Origin: Lewinellaceae bacterium
GTDB lineage: Bacteria; Bacteroidota; Bacteroidia; Chitinophagales; Saprospiraceae
NCBI GenBank assembly: GCA_020636075.1
Contig: JACJYO010000003.1
Span: forward strand, 682,001-746,000
Reading direction: 5' to 3'
Length of the DNA: 64,000 nt
Shown: in pieces, positions 10,261 to 17,914 of the stretch
How positions within the stretch are numbered: the first letter of the stretch is position 1
How the letters are laid out: each line of letters begins with the position of its first letter
Notes under the pieces: generated by a model
Told to the model about the DNA's origin: nothing
Database searches by the model: none
The model's input: only the letters and a program-made list of their open reading frames with translations
Position numbers and translations under genes: made by a program

Positions 10261-10268
10261 CAAAAGTA
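10261..10268 (-). promoter_or_regulatory. Putative -7 box for the sensor kinase/LytTR operon
   Basis: On the minus strand this reads TACTTTTG, matching the Bacteroidota TAnnTTTG consensus. It ends only 5 bases before the GTG start at 10255, so the transcript would be leaderless or translation starts at the TTG at 10243. No convincing -33 TTTG was found at 19-21 bases. Confidence 0.45.
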
Positions 10269-10559
10269 ACCTGTCAGTCCAAATTTCTGGTAATAAAGGC
10301 CTGCTGTACGGCTTGTCTTTTTAACTAAAAACCGAACCAGACAGGTTATAATGCAAATTCTGCCGTTGGCAAACTACATCCTGCCGCAGGCAAAAGCCGG
10401 CTTGTGTCCGGCAATCGGCGGGCACACCTTTGTTTCACAAGAAAACACAAACAAGCAGTTCCCGTGAACATCAAATGGAATGGTGCTGCATCCTAAGACC
10501 CAAGCCGGCCCCATCCGGCAAGCCAAATGAAAAGTAGGAGGATACGTAACTTGCACCAA
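10269..10559. other. Gap without a recognised gene; one possible 38-codon ORF
   Basis: Between the sensor kinase promoter and the terminator at 10560 I see no RNA gene. The plus strand has a short ORF at 10351-10467 starting MQILPLANYILPQAKAG; it lacks a clear promoter and shows no recognisable motif, and part of it is built from ctgccg-type palindromic words. The terminator that follows implies that something on the plus strand may be transcribed here. Confidence 0.3.
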
Positions 10560-10593
10560 GCGCGACGAGGTAAACTTGTCGCGCTTTTTTTTT
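10560..10593 (+). terminator. Rho-independent terminator, twin copy 1
   Basis: A 10-bp stem gcgcgacgag / cttgtcgcgc (one G-U pair) with loop gtaaa, followed by nine T. A nearly identical hairpin at 11514-11538 has a compensating base-pair change, so the structure rather than the sequence is conserved. No plus-strand gene is recognised upstream. Confidence 0.7.
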
Positions 10594-10696
10594 GCCCAGG
10601 CATGAATGCCTGGGCTAAGAACTGCCTGGGCTAAGAACTGCTTGGGCTAAGAACTGCTTGGGCTAAGAAATACCTGGGCTAAGAAATACCTGGGCT
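10594..10696. repeat. cccaggcat palindrome continuing into a 16-nt tandem repeat
   Basis: The palindrome gcccaggcatgaatgcctgg (10594-10613, plus gc) runs into five full tandem units of 16 bases (starts 10606, 10622, 10638, 10654 and 10670; core tgggctaagaa) and a partial sixth (10686-10696). The same palindrome recurs at 10804-10823 and 11550-11569, so three copies surround one small gene. Confidence 0.8.
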
Positions 10697-10803
10697 TTCT
10701 AAAAGAGAAGTGTGTGTTTTCAAGGCAGCTGGAGAAACCAGCTCTTACAGGTTTAAATTTTATGTGTTTCGGCTATGCATTTCATCTCAATCGCGCTTCT
10801 CAG

Positions 10804-10823
10804 CCCAGGCATTTATGCCTGGG
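10804..10823. repeat. cccaggcat...atgcctggg palindrome, second copy
   Basis: A perfect 9-bp inverted repeat, cccaggcat and atgcctggg, with a two-base centre, 111 bases upstream of the lipoprotein start. Confidence 0.7.
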
Positions 10824-10934
10824 ACAAAAAATCTGCCGTTTACAAACCGTATCCCGCCGTTGGCAAAACCCCGCTTGAATCCAGCCTTGTGGCCCTGCAC
10901 CTTTGTCTCAAGCAATCACCAAAACGAATCAACA

Positions 10935-11408
10935 ATGAAAGCCCGCACCCTCGTATCCGCCGCAAGTTTTCTGCTTCTCTTGGCAGCCTGTAAAAAAGAA
11001 GCATTGCCCGAAGTGCAAGGCGCACTGATGGATTCGACAACCAGCGACCGCTGCGGGTGCATGGCCCCGGTTGAAACGGAGGCGCGCAATGCTTCTGATG
11101 TTTCTGTGGATTTGCATTGGAACAACATGCCCGAATCGGTGGCTTATCTGGTGGAAGTTGCCAGTCAATTCGATGCGACGGAAGATTTTGCGCCTTTTTA
11201 TTATAAAGCCATCATCGAAGGCACACGCACAACGGTGAATCAGCTCGAACCAAATACCCGCTACTTCTATCGTATCACCACGATCTGTGGCAATGATGAA
11301 AGCGAACCATCGGACACAAGGTCCTTTGTTACCGCCGATTTTCACCACGGAGATCCGGAACCCAAAAAGACCACCATCAAACTGGCCAATGTGAAAACTA
11401 GCCTTTAA
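10935..11408 (+). CDS. Small lipoprotein with one fibronectin type III-like domain
   Basis: A 157-residue protein. The frame is open from 10710, but the ATG at 10935 is preferred because it starts a lipoprotein signal (MKARTLVSAASFLLLLAACKK) with Cys19 as the lipidated residue. Residues about 45-137 look like an Fn3 fold: ...SVDLHWNNMPESVAYLVEVAS...TRTTVNQLEPNTRYFYRITTICGNDESEPS. The C-terminal 20 residues are charged and low in complexity. It probably sits in the outer membrane; no enzymatic motif is seen. It stands alone, bracketed by two similar terminator hairpins and three copies of a palindrome. Function unknown. Confidence 0.75.
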   Translation: MKARTLVSAASFLLLLAACKKEALPEVQGALMDSTTSDRCGCMAPVETEARNASDVSVDLHWNNMPESVAYLVEVASQFDATEDFAPFYYKAIIEGTRTTVNQLEPNTRYFYRITTICGNDESEPSDTRSFVTADFHHGDPEPKKTTIKLANVKTSL

Positions 11409-11730
11409 AAACCACCCTTTAAGACCACCTTGGCAACCTTCATTTTAAACCAGGCCCCATTAAACCTAAATTTTAGCACGACATAACTGAGCAGAGCATT
11501 TAACACACCCGGAGCGCGATGAGGTAAACTTATCGCGCTTTTTCTTTTTCCCAGGCATAAATGCCTGGGCTGAGAAGTTTACTTTTGGCATGAAAGCCTG
11601 GGCTTAGAATTTTCCATTTGGGCTGGGATGTCTGGATGGAGAGATCTGATTACCTGGTGTGGATATTTGGGCTGATGTTTGGTTTAAAATACCGACTTTT
11701 GCCCACCCAAACACATACACCGCTTTATCC
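11409..11730 (+). other. Gap between lipoprotein and E1 genes: terminator and palindrome only
   Basis: The gap holds the terminator at 11514-11549, the palindrome at 11550-11569 and a partial copy (gcatgaaagcctgggc, from 11589). No gene is evident. A weak promoter-like word, gacttttg, precedes the E1 start at about 11694. Confidence 0.5.
11514..11549 (+). terminator. Rho-independent terminator, twin copy 2
   Basis: Stem gcgcgatgag / cttatcgcgc with the same gtaaa loop as the hairpin at 10560, followed by T5-C-T5. It lies 105 bases after the lipoprotein stop codon. The C-G pair of copy 1 is a T-A pair here, a compensatory change. Confidence 0.75.
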
Positions 11731-13767
11731 ATGCCTACGACCACAGCCTTGATCAAATACACCAAAAAAGGCCTTTCGAAAGATACCCTGCTTCGGCTCC
11801 ACGCCCAATTGCTCAAACCCCGTCTCATTGAAGAAAAAATGCTCAACCTGCTTCGGCAGGGCCGCATCAGCAAGTGGTTCAGCGGCATCGGGCAGGAAGC
11901 GATCTCGGTCGGCGCTGCCAGTGCATTGCTCCCCGACGAGATGATCTTTACCATGCACCGCAATCTGGGCGTATTCACCGCCCGTGAAGTGCCGCTCGAC
12001 CGCCTGTTTTGCCAGTGGCAGGGCAAGCCATACGGTTTCTCCAAAGGGCGGGAACGCTCCTTTCACTTCGGTACAATGGAACACCACATCGTGGGCATGA
12101 TCTCCCACCTGGGACCGCAGCTATCGCTGGCTGCCGGGGTAGCCCTGGCGCATAAACTGCGCAAGGAAAAACGCGTATCACTGGCCTTTACCGGCGAGGG
12201 TGGCACCAGCCAGGGTGAATTTCACGAAGCGCTCAATGTAGCCGCTGTGTGGAAACTGCCCGTCATTTTTATCATCGAAAACAACGGTTACGGGCTCAGC
12301 ACCACCACCAACGAGCAATACGCTTGCAAAAATCTGGTGGACCGCGCCGTGGGTTACGGCATGCGCAGCGCCCAAATCGATGGCAACAATATTTTGGAAG
12401 TCTATTCCACCATTCAAAAGATTGCCGGAGAACTGCGCGAAAACCCGGAGCCTTTCCTGCTCGAGTGCATGACCTTCCGCATGCGCGGCCACGAAGAAGC
12501 CAGCGGCACCAAGTACGTACCGCAGGAACTCATGGACGCCTGGGCGCAAAAAGACCCGCTCCACAACTATGAAAACTGGCTGCTGGAGCAAGGGTTGCTA
12601 ACAGAATCGCAAGCGCAGGATATGCGCAAGCAGTACAAAAAAGACATCCAGGATGCTGTGGAGGTGATGTTCAGCATGCCGGAGCCGGAGCCGGACACCG
12701 CTGCCGAACTGCGCGATGTGTATGCTTCACCCGCCGAAGCCTTGGCGAAGGAGGGTGTAACGCCGTCGAACCGACGGCCTGAAACGGATGCTCAAGCCGT
12801 CGAACCGACGGCGTTACGTTTCATCGACGCCATCACTGCCGGCCTCCGCGAAGCCATGCAGCGCCACCCCGAACTGGTGCTCATGGGGCAGGATATAGCC
12901 GAATACGGCGGGGTATTCAAAATTACGCAAGGCTTCGTCGAAGCCTTCGGCAAAGATCGCGTGCGCAACACGCCGCTTTGCGAGAGCGCTATTGTGGGCA
13001 TTGCGCTGGGCCTCAGCCTGAAAGGCACGAAGAGCATGATGGAGATGCAGTTTGCAGACTTTGTGACCTGCGGTTTCAACCAGATCGTGAACAACCTGGC
13101 CAAACTGCACTATCGCTGGGGGCAAAATGCCGACGTGGTTATCCGCATGCCAACGGGTGGCGGCACGGGCGCAGGGCCGTTTCACTCGCAGTCCAACGAG
13201 GCCTGGTTTACCCACGTGCCCGGCCTGAAAGTAGTGTACCCCAGTACGCCCGCCGATGCCAAGGGTTTGCTGCTGGCCGCCTTTGAAGACCCCAACCCGG
13301 TGATGTTTTTTGAACACAAAGCCCTCTACCGCAGCGAGAGCGGTCCTGTTCCCGAAGGGTTTTATACCGTGGAGATCGGCAAGGCCCGGCAGGTACGGCG
13401 GGGTAGCCAGGTGAGCATCCTTACCTACGGCCTGGGGGTGCGCTGGGCAGAAACCGTAGCCGCTGAAATGGGGCTCGACGCCGATATTCTCGACTTGCGT
13501 TCTCTCCTCCCGCTCGACTATGAGGCCATCGCCGACTCCGTGCGGCGCACCAACCGGGTGCTCATCCTGCACGAAGACACGCTGTTCGGCGGGATCGGCG
13601 GCGAACTGGCGGCCTGGATTTCAGAGCACCTCTTCGAGCATCTGGACGCACCGGTGATGCGCGCGGCCAGTTTGGATACGCCGGTGCCGTTTGCCATTCC
13701 GCTGGAGCAAAACTTTTTTCCGGTCCAGCGGCTGAAGGGGCAGTTGGAGCAGTTGGTGGGGTATTGA
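11731..13767 (+). CDS. Branched-chain-type 2-oxoacid dehydrogenase E1, alpha and beta subunits fused
   Basis: A 678-residue thiamine-diphosphate enzyme that decarboxylates a 2-oxoacid and passes the acyl group to lipoyl-E2. Residues about 1-335 are the E1 alpha domain, with the ThDP/Mg motif GEGGTSQGEFHEALNVA..IENNGYG at about 156-190. Residues about 365-678 are the E1 beta domain (GQDIAEYGGVFKITQGF; MPTGGGTGAGPFHSQS; the C-terminal transketolase-like FGGIGGELAAWI). Such alpha-beta fusions are known in Bacteroidota. ATG at 11731 is preferred over the upstream extension, which lacks homology character. The linker (about residues 343-363) is encoded by a palindromic repeat pair at 12757-12817. 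The matching E2 is at 23150; no E3 gene is in the window. Branched-chain specificity is inferred from family resemblance; pyruvate or 2-oxoglutarate is less likely. Confidence 0.9.
   Translation: MPTTTALIKYTKKGLSKDTLLRLHAQLLKPRLIEEKMLNLLRQGRISKWFSGIGQEAISVGAASALLPDEMIFTMHRNLGVFTAREVPLDRLFCQWQGKPYGFSKGRERSFHFGTMEHHIVGMISHLGPQLSLAAGVALAHKLRKEKRVSLAFTGEGGTSQGEFHEALNVAAVWKLPVIFIIENNGYGLSTTTNEQYACKNLVDRAVGYGMRSAQIDGNNILEVYSTIQKIAGELRENPEPFLLECMTFRMRGHEEASGTKYVPQELMDAWAQKDPLHNYENWLLEQGLLTESQAQDMRKQYKKDIQDAVEVMFSMPEPEPDTAAELRDVYASPAEALAKEGVTPSNRRPETDAQAVEPTALRFIDAITAGLREAMQRHPELVLMGQDIAEYGGVFKITQGFVEAFGKDRVRNTPLCESAIVGIALGLSLKGTKSMMEMQFADFVTCGFNQIVNNLAKLHYRWGQNADVVIRMPTGGGTGAGPFHSQSNEAWFTHVPGLKVVYPSTPADAKGLLLAAFEDPNPVMFFEHKALYRSESGPVPEGFYTVEIGKARQVRRGSQVSILTYGLGVRWAETVAAEMGLDADILDLRSLLPLDYEAIADSVRRTNRVLILHEDTLFGGIGGELAAWISEHLFEHLDAPVMRAASLDTPVPFAIPLEQNFFPVQRLKGQLEQLVGY
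12757..12817. repeat. Palindromic repeat pair inside the E1 coding sequence
   Basis: Two units, gtaacgccgtcgaaccgacg(gc) at 12757-12778 and its inverted counterpart at 12796-12817, flank a 17-base spacer. Each unit contains the hairpin gccgtcg-aac-cgacggc. The reading frame stays open and encodes GVTPSNRRPETDAQAVEPTA between the E1 alpha and E1 beta domains. Confidence 0.85.
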
Positions 13768-13860
13768 GTTTTTTCACCGTGGAGACATGGAAATTACTTC
13801 AAATAAGCCGCCTGCTCATATTCAAAGAATTTCCGAAGTTTGACCTCAAAAAAACTCCCA

Positions 13861-15171
13861 ATGCAAGCACTCATCATCGGCGGCGGTATCATCGGCCTGA
13901 GCACGGCCTTCTACCTCCAGGAAGACGGCTGGCAGGTCACCGTACTGGAAAAAGGCGACCTCAGCGACAATTGCTCTTTCGGCAACATGGGCTACCTCTC
14001 CCCCTCGCACTTCGTACCCCTGGCCGCTCCGGGCATTATCAGCCAGGGCCTGTTTTGGTTATTTCAGAAAAAAAGTCCGTTCTACGTACGGCCCGTACCG
14101 AGCCTGGCTTTAATCGACTGGGGTTTGAAATTCCTGCGCGCCGCCACGCCGGAACATGTGGATCGCAGTGCCCGCCCCTTGCTCGATTTGTTGCTTTTGT
14201 CAAAAACTCTGTTCCAGGATTGGGCAGCATCCGGCGACCTGCAATTCGGCCTCACTGAAAAAGGCTGTCTGATGTACTACCAAACGGAGAAGTACGAAAA
14301 AAGCGAACTGGAAACGGCCAAAAAAGCCGAGCAATTGGGCTTGCAGGTGGAAGTGCTTGGCCGTGAGCAGGTGCAAACCATCGAGCCCGACGCCCGCCCC
14401 GATGTGCGCGGCGGTGTGCTGTACAAAGACGACGCCCACCTCAACCCCAACATCCTGATGCAACAACTCCCGGCCCTGCTCGAAAAGCGCGGCGTAAAAA
14501 TTATCCGGAATGCCGAAGTGACCGGCTTTGAACGCCAGGGCGGCAAAATCACCGCCGTGCATTACCGGCAGACTGACACGTCCTCCTTTGCCAAGGCTAC
14601 GGCGGACACGCAAGATGCCCAGGTTGTGCTTGCTGCCGGTTCCTGGTCGCCACAGGTAGCACGTCTGGCCGGCGAGCATCTGCCGCTCATGCCCGGTAAG
14701 GGCTACTCCATGACCATCGACAATACGGTGCAACAACTGCATTACCCCTGCATTTTGGCGGAAGCCAAAGTAGCGCTCACACCCTGGCCTAACCGCCTGC
14801 GCATCGGTAGCACCATGGAAATCGGGCCGATCAATGACCGCATCCTGCTCGCCCGTGTGCAGGGTATCCTGGAAGCCGTGCCGCGTTTTATGCCGGGCCT
14901 GGCGCGCGATCCCGCCTTTCAGGCCCTGGCCGATCCGGCACAACTAAAAGCACAAGCACGCCAAAAAGTGTGGTACGGTTTCCGGCCTGTTTCGGCCGAC
15001 GGGATGCCTTACATCGGGTATGCCCATAAAAACAAAAACCTGATCGTCGCTACCGGCCATGCCATGTTGGGCATCAGCCTGGGCGCGGGGACCGGCAAGG
15101 TAGTGTCCGAACTGGCCTCCGGCAAGCCGACCAGTGTGGCCCTTCAGGCCTTCGATCCCAGGCGGTATTGA
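13861..15171 (+). CDS. FAD-dependent D-amino-acid dehydrogenase-like oxidoreductase
   Basis: A 436-residue DAO/DadA-family flavoprotein. MQALIIGGGIIGLSTAFYL carries the dinucleotide-binding GxGxxG at residues 7-12, and the FAD-binding acidic end is VTVLEKGD. The C-terminal signature HAMLGISLGAGTGKVVSEL is typical of D-amino-acid dehydrogenases that pass electrons to the respiratory chain. ATG at 13861 is chosen so the protein starts directly at the Rossmann strand; an in-frame upstream start at 13840 would add seven residues. Residues about 239-252 (TDTSSFAKATADTQ) are encoded by an interspersed repeat and probably form a surface loop. The gene follows E1 by 93 bases. The substrate could be a D-amino acid, glycine, sarcosine or a hydroxyproline product; DadA-like is the safest call. 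Its stop codon overlaps the arm of an inverted repeat. Confidence 0.85.
   Translation: MQALIIGGGIIGLSTAFYLQEDGWQVTVLEKGDLSDNCSFGNMGYLSPSHFVPLAAPGIISQGLFWLFQKKSPFYVRPVPSLALIDWGLKFLRAATPEHVDRSARPLLDLLLLSKTLFQDWAASGDLQFGLTEKGCLMYYQTEKYEKSELETAKKAEQLGLQVEVLGREQVQTIEPDARPDVRGGVLYKDDAHLNPNILMQQLPALLEKRGVKIIRNAEVTGFERQGGKITAVHYRQTDTSSFAKATADTQDAQVVLAAGSWSPQVARLAGEHLPLMPGKGYSMTIDNTVQQLHYPCILAEAKVALTPWPNRLRIGSTMEIGPINDRILLARVQGILEAVPRFMPGLARDPAFQALADPAQLKAQARQKVWYGFRPVSADGMPYIGYAHKNKNLIVATGHAMLGISLGAGTGKVVSELASGKPTSVALQAFDPRRY
14580..14608. repeat. Short interspersed repeat inside the DadA-like gene
   Basis: The word tcctcctttgccaaggctac followed by ggcggaca encodes SSFAKATAD in frame. I recall this nucleotide/peptide word as a recurring insertion in environmental Bacteroidota genomes; that recollection could not be checked here. 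Ends are weakly inverted (gtcctcc / ggcggac). Confidence 0.6.
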
Positions 15172-15321
15172 GTGCGGATTGCGGATTACGGAGTGCGGAT
15201 TGATTCACCTTCATGGATAGTTGAAGTTGTTTGGCCTTTTTGATAGGCAAAACAAATGCAACGATCTTCCCTAAACGAAATGGTGAACCATTCCGCACTC
15301 CGTAATCCGCAATCCGCACTC
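15170..15321. repeat. Perfect 30-bp inverted repeat around a 92-base centre
   Basis: Arms at 15170-15199 and 15292-15321 are perfect inverted copies made of gagtgcggattgcggattac-type words. The left arm overlaps the stop codon of the DadA-like gene; the right arm ends 104 bases before the CotH-family gene. The centre has no ORF, so the unit resembles a non-autonomous element or a structured repeat. Related gcggatt words occur at 28400-28435 (coding) and about 36726-36745. Confidence 0.8.
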
Positions 15322-15425
15322 TGAAACCGGACTGGCATCATTCTTGATTTAGCCAAAATTCCCGCGCTGATTACCGGCATTCGGTTGTTAATCAATACCT
15401 TTCGAATCAAATCGACCGTTCACTC

Positions 15426-17747
15426 GTGCCGAAACTGTACATTCTTTTAGCCCTGTTTCTAACAATTTCCTGTTTTTCTGCTGCGCAAAAACCGCTGCCG
15501 GAGGAACAGCCGCTCATCGTGCGCTTCTCGCTGCCGGGCGGTTTTTATAATCAGAAACCGGAAGTATCGCTGAGTGCCGGCGATGCTACAATTTATTACA
15601 CGACCGACGGCAGCCTGCCCACCATCCACTCGACACGCTACACCCAACCGCTCCGGTTGGAGCAAACCACCGTTGTGCGCGCTATTGCACGGCGGGGCAA
15701 AATTTCGGGGCAAGCCTTCGCACGCACCTATTTTGTAAATGAACCGGTGACCAACCTGCCGGTTATTTCCGTAGCGATCAATCCCGGGATTTTGTTCCAC
15801 CCGGAAAGGGGCATTATGATGGATGGCCCGGATGCCAAGCAAAACACCATGAACAAGCCCGGCGCCAATTTCTGGACGCGCCGTGAGTTTGCTTGCAATG
15901 TGGAAATTTTTGAGTCAGACAAAAAATGCGTGCACAACAGCGGCTCCGGATTTCGCCTTTTTGGCGGTTACAGCCGCATTTATCCGCAAAAAAGTATGGT
16001 GCTGGTGGCGCGCAGCAACTACGGAAAAAAGTTTTTTCGCCACCGCTTGTTCGGCGCGGACCAACCCAAAAAATTCAAATACCTCGTACTGCGCAATGGC
16101 GGTAGCGATTTCGATGGCGCCCATTTCCGCGACGAATTGATGAACCGGCTCACCGATGGTTGGGATTTGGAAAAACAAGCCTTCCGCCCGGCACTAGTGT
16201 ACCTCAACGGGCAATACTGGGGCATTTACCATATCCGGGAAAAGATCAACGCACGGTTCCTGGAGGATCATGCCGACGTCGACCGCGACTCGCTCGACCT
16301 GATGGAGCATATGATCAATGTCCGGCACGGCAGCAGTCGCCACTATCGCCGTCTGCTCGACTACATCCGCGCAAACGATCTGTCCGATCCCAAACACTAC
16401 ATCTGGGTGCAAGGCCAGATGGATGTGTCCAATTTTATTGATTATCAGGTTGCACAAATTTATTGCGACAACACCGACGCCGGCGGCAATATTCGCTACT
16501 GGCGACCCAAACGGGCGGGCGGGCGCTGGCGCTGGATCATGTTTGATACCGACTGGGGTTTCGGCCTGTATGACCCGCAAGCCTGGCAGCACGATGCTAT
16601 CCAGTTTTTTACCGAACCCGACGGCCCCCGCTGGCCCAATCCGCCGTGGAGTACTTTTTTGCTGCGCAATTTGCTGCGCAACAAAGATTTTAAACGAGAC
16701 TTTGTCAACCGGCTTTGCGACCGGCTCAATACCGATTTCGCTGCGCAAAAAGTGCTGGCTGAAATTACCTGGTTTGAAAAAACGATGGGGCCGGACATGC
16801 CGCGGCACCTGCAGCGTTGGCGTTTGTCTTCCTTAGTTTGGGAACGCAACCTGTCGGTACTCCGTGAGTTTGCCGCAAAGCGGCCTGATTTTTTACGCAG
16901 CTGCCTGACTAAGAATTTTGACCTCGGGAATACGGCCGGCCTCCAGGTCGCTGCTGCGGAAGGCGGAACAGTGCTGGTCAATCAATGCATTTCGGTGGGA
17001 GCGGCCGGCTATACCGGCACTTATTTTGAAAACATGCCGGTCACGCTGGTGGCGGTGCCGGCTTATGGGTATCGCTTTGCCGGTTGGGAAGGCATCAAAC
17101 GCGATGGCCGCACCATATTCACCTACCTAAAAGCGGGGGATACGCTCCAGGTGAAGGCGCGCTTCGAGCCTTTTGTGCACGAACTGACCGACAAGGTGCT
17201 GTTCAACGAAATTGATCCTGCGGGCCACAAAACAGGTGACTGGGTCGAATTGTACAATGCGTCCAGCAAAGCTGTCCCAATGGTAGGCTGGCGTCTTGCC
17301 GACCAGCGGCACGAGTGGGTGTTCCCGGTTGTGACGATTCCGCCTAAGGGCTACCTGGTTGTGTGTCAGGACACGGCGGCCTTTCGACGCAAACACCCCA
17401 GTGTTCCCTTGATTACCGGTGATTTTCGCTTTGGTTTTAATAAAAACGCCGAGCGCCTCGCGCTTTACGCTGCCGATGGTAGTGCTGTGGACAGTGTGTC
17501 CTACCTGATCGATCCACCCGAAGGCGGTTTTACACTTGACCTGTTGATGCCGGACCTGAACAATTCAGATCCGAAAAATTGGGCTATTCACCTTGGGCCT
17601 GGCTCGGCAGGCGGACCAAATCCGCTGTACATGTCGAAAGTGCTCTCGGAAGAAAAAGACCGCTCGTTGCGGGTGGGTCTGGCTATTGGCTTGCTGGTGC
17701 TCTTGCTGGGTGCGGTTTGGCTGCGCCAGAATTTACGGGGGAGGTAG
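15426..17747 (+). CDS. CotH-kinase-family surface protein with chitobiase C-like, repeat and lamin-tail domains
   Basis: A 773-residue protein starting at GTG (15426) with signal peptide MPKLYILLALFLTISCFSAAQ. In order: a chitobiase/hexosaminidase C-terminal-like Ig domain (about 35-100, IYYTTDGSLPTIHSTRY); a CotH kinase domain (about 125-495) with LNGQYWGIYHIREKI near 259 and the metal-binding motif MFDTDWGFG near 372; a bacterial-repeat type domain (about 508-578, AEGGTVLVN..GYRFAGWEG); a lamin-tail domain (about 587-700, LFNEIDPAGHKTGDWVELYN); and a final transmembrane helix (750-766) with a basic end. CotH proteins phosphorylate spore-coat proteins in Bacillus; in Bacteroidota the role is unknown. 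No T9SS domain is present, so it is membrane-anchored by its C-terminus. The target is unknown. Confidence 0.85.
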   Translation: MPKLYILLALFLTISCFSAAQKPLPEEQPLIVRFSLPGGFYNQKPEVSLSAGDATIYYTTDGSLPTIHSTRYTQPLRLEQTTVVRAIARRGKISGQAFARTYFVNEPVTNLPVISVAINPGILFHPERGIMMDGPDAKQNTMNKPGANFWTRREFACNVEIFESDKKCVHNSGSGFRLFGGYSRIYPQKSMVLVARSNYGKKFFRHRLFGADQPKKFKYLVLRNGGSDFDGAHFRDELMNRLTDGWDLEKQAFRPALVYLNGQYWGIYHIREKINARFLEDHADVDRDSLDLMEHMINVRHGSSRHYRRLLDYIRANDLSDPKHYIWVQGQMDVSNFIDYQVAQIYCDNTDAGGNIRYWRPKRAGGRWRWIMFDTDWGFGLYDPQAWQHDAIQFFTEPDGPRWPNPPWSTFLLRNLLRNKDFKRDFVNRLCDRLNTDFAAQKVLAEITWFEKTMGPDMPRHLQRWRLSSLVWERNLSVLREFAAKRPDFLRSCLTKNFDLGNTAGLQVAAAEGGTVLVNQCISVGAAGYTGTYFENMPVTLVAVPAYGYRFAGWEGIKRDGRTIFTYLKAGDTLQVKARFEPFVHELTDKVLFNEIDPAGHKTGDWVELYNASSKAVPMVGWRLADQRHEWVFPVVTIPPKGYLVVCQDTAAFRRKHPSVPLITGDFRFGFNKNAERLALYAADGSAVDSVSYLIDPPEGGFTLDLLMPDLNNSDPKNWAIHLGPGSAGGPNPLYMSKVLSEEKDRSLRVGLAIGLLVLLLGAVWLRQNLRGR

Positions 17748-17800
17748 TTTTCGAATGTTCGATCTTTAAATCCTCCCCCTGCAGAATCACTTTTTTACCG

Positions 17801-17808
17801 TACTTTTG
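17801..17808 (+). promoter_or_regulatory. Putative -7 promoter box for asnS
   Basis: TACTTTTG matches TAnnTTTG and lies 106 bases upstream of the asnS start. A palindrome (17822-17854) follows it in the leader. Confidence 0.5.
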
Positions 17809-17821
17809 CGCCGCTTTTTTC

Positions 17822-17854
17822 AGTCGTCCTACAACTTCAAGTTGTAGGACGACT
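17822..17854. repeat. gtcctacaac palindrome in the asnS leader
   Basis: Perfect 16-bp arms, agtcgtcctacaactt and aagttgtaggacgact, with a single-base centre. It is related in sequence to the palindromes at 45734-45764 and 63034-63070. Because it lies after the predicted promoter it would form a hairpin in the mRNA leader of asnS. Confidence 0.75.
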
Positions 17855-17914
17855 ATCATTATCAAAAATTAGCCGCCCTACGGCTTGAAGTCAAACAGCG
17901 GCTTGGAAAAGACA

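Noticed and set aside
10594..10696. Possible CRISPR array
   Set aside because: Units are 16 bases in direct tandem with no unique spacers, and no cas genes are present.
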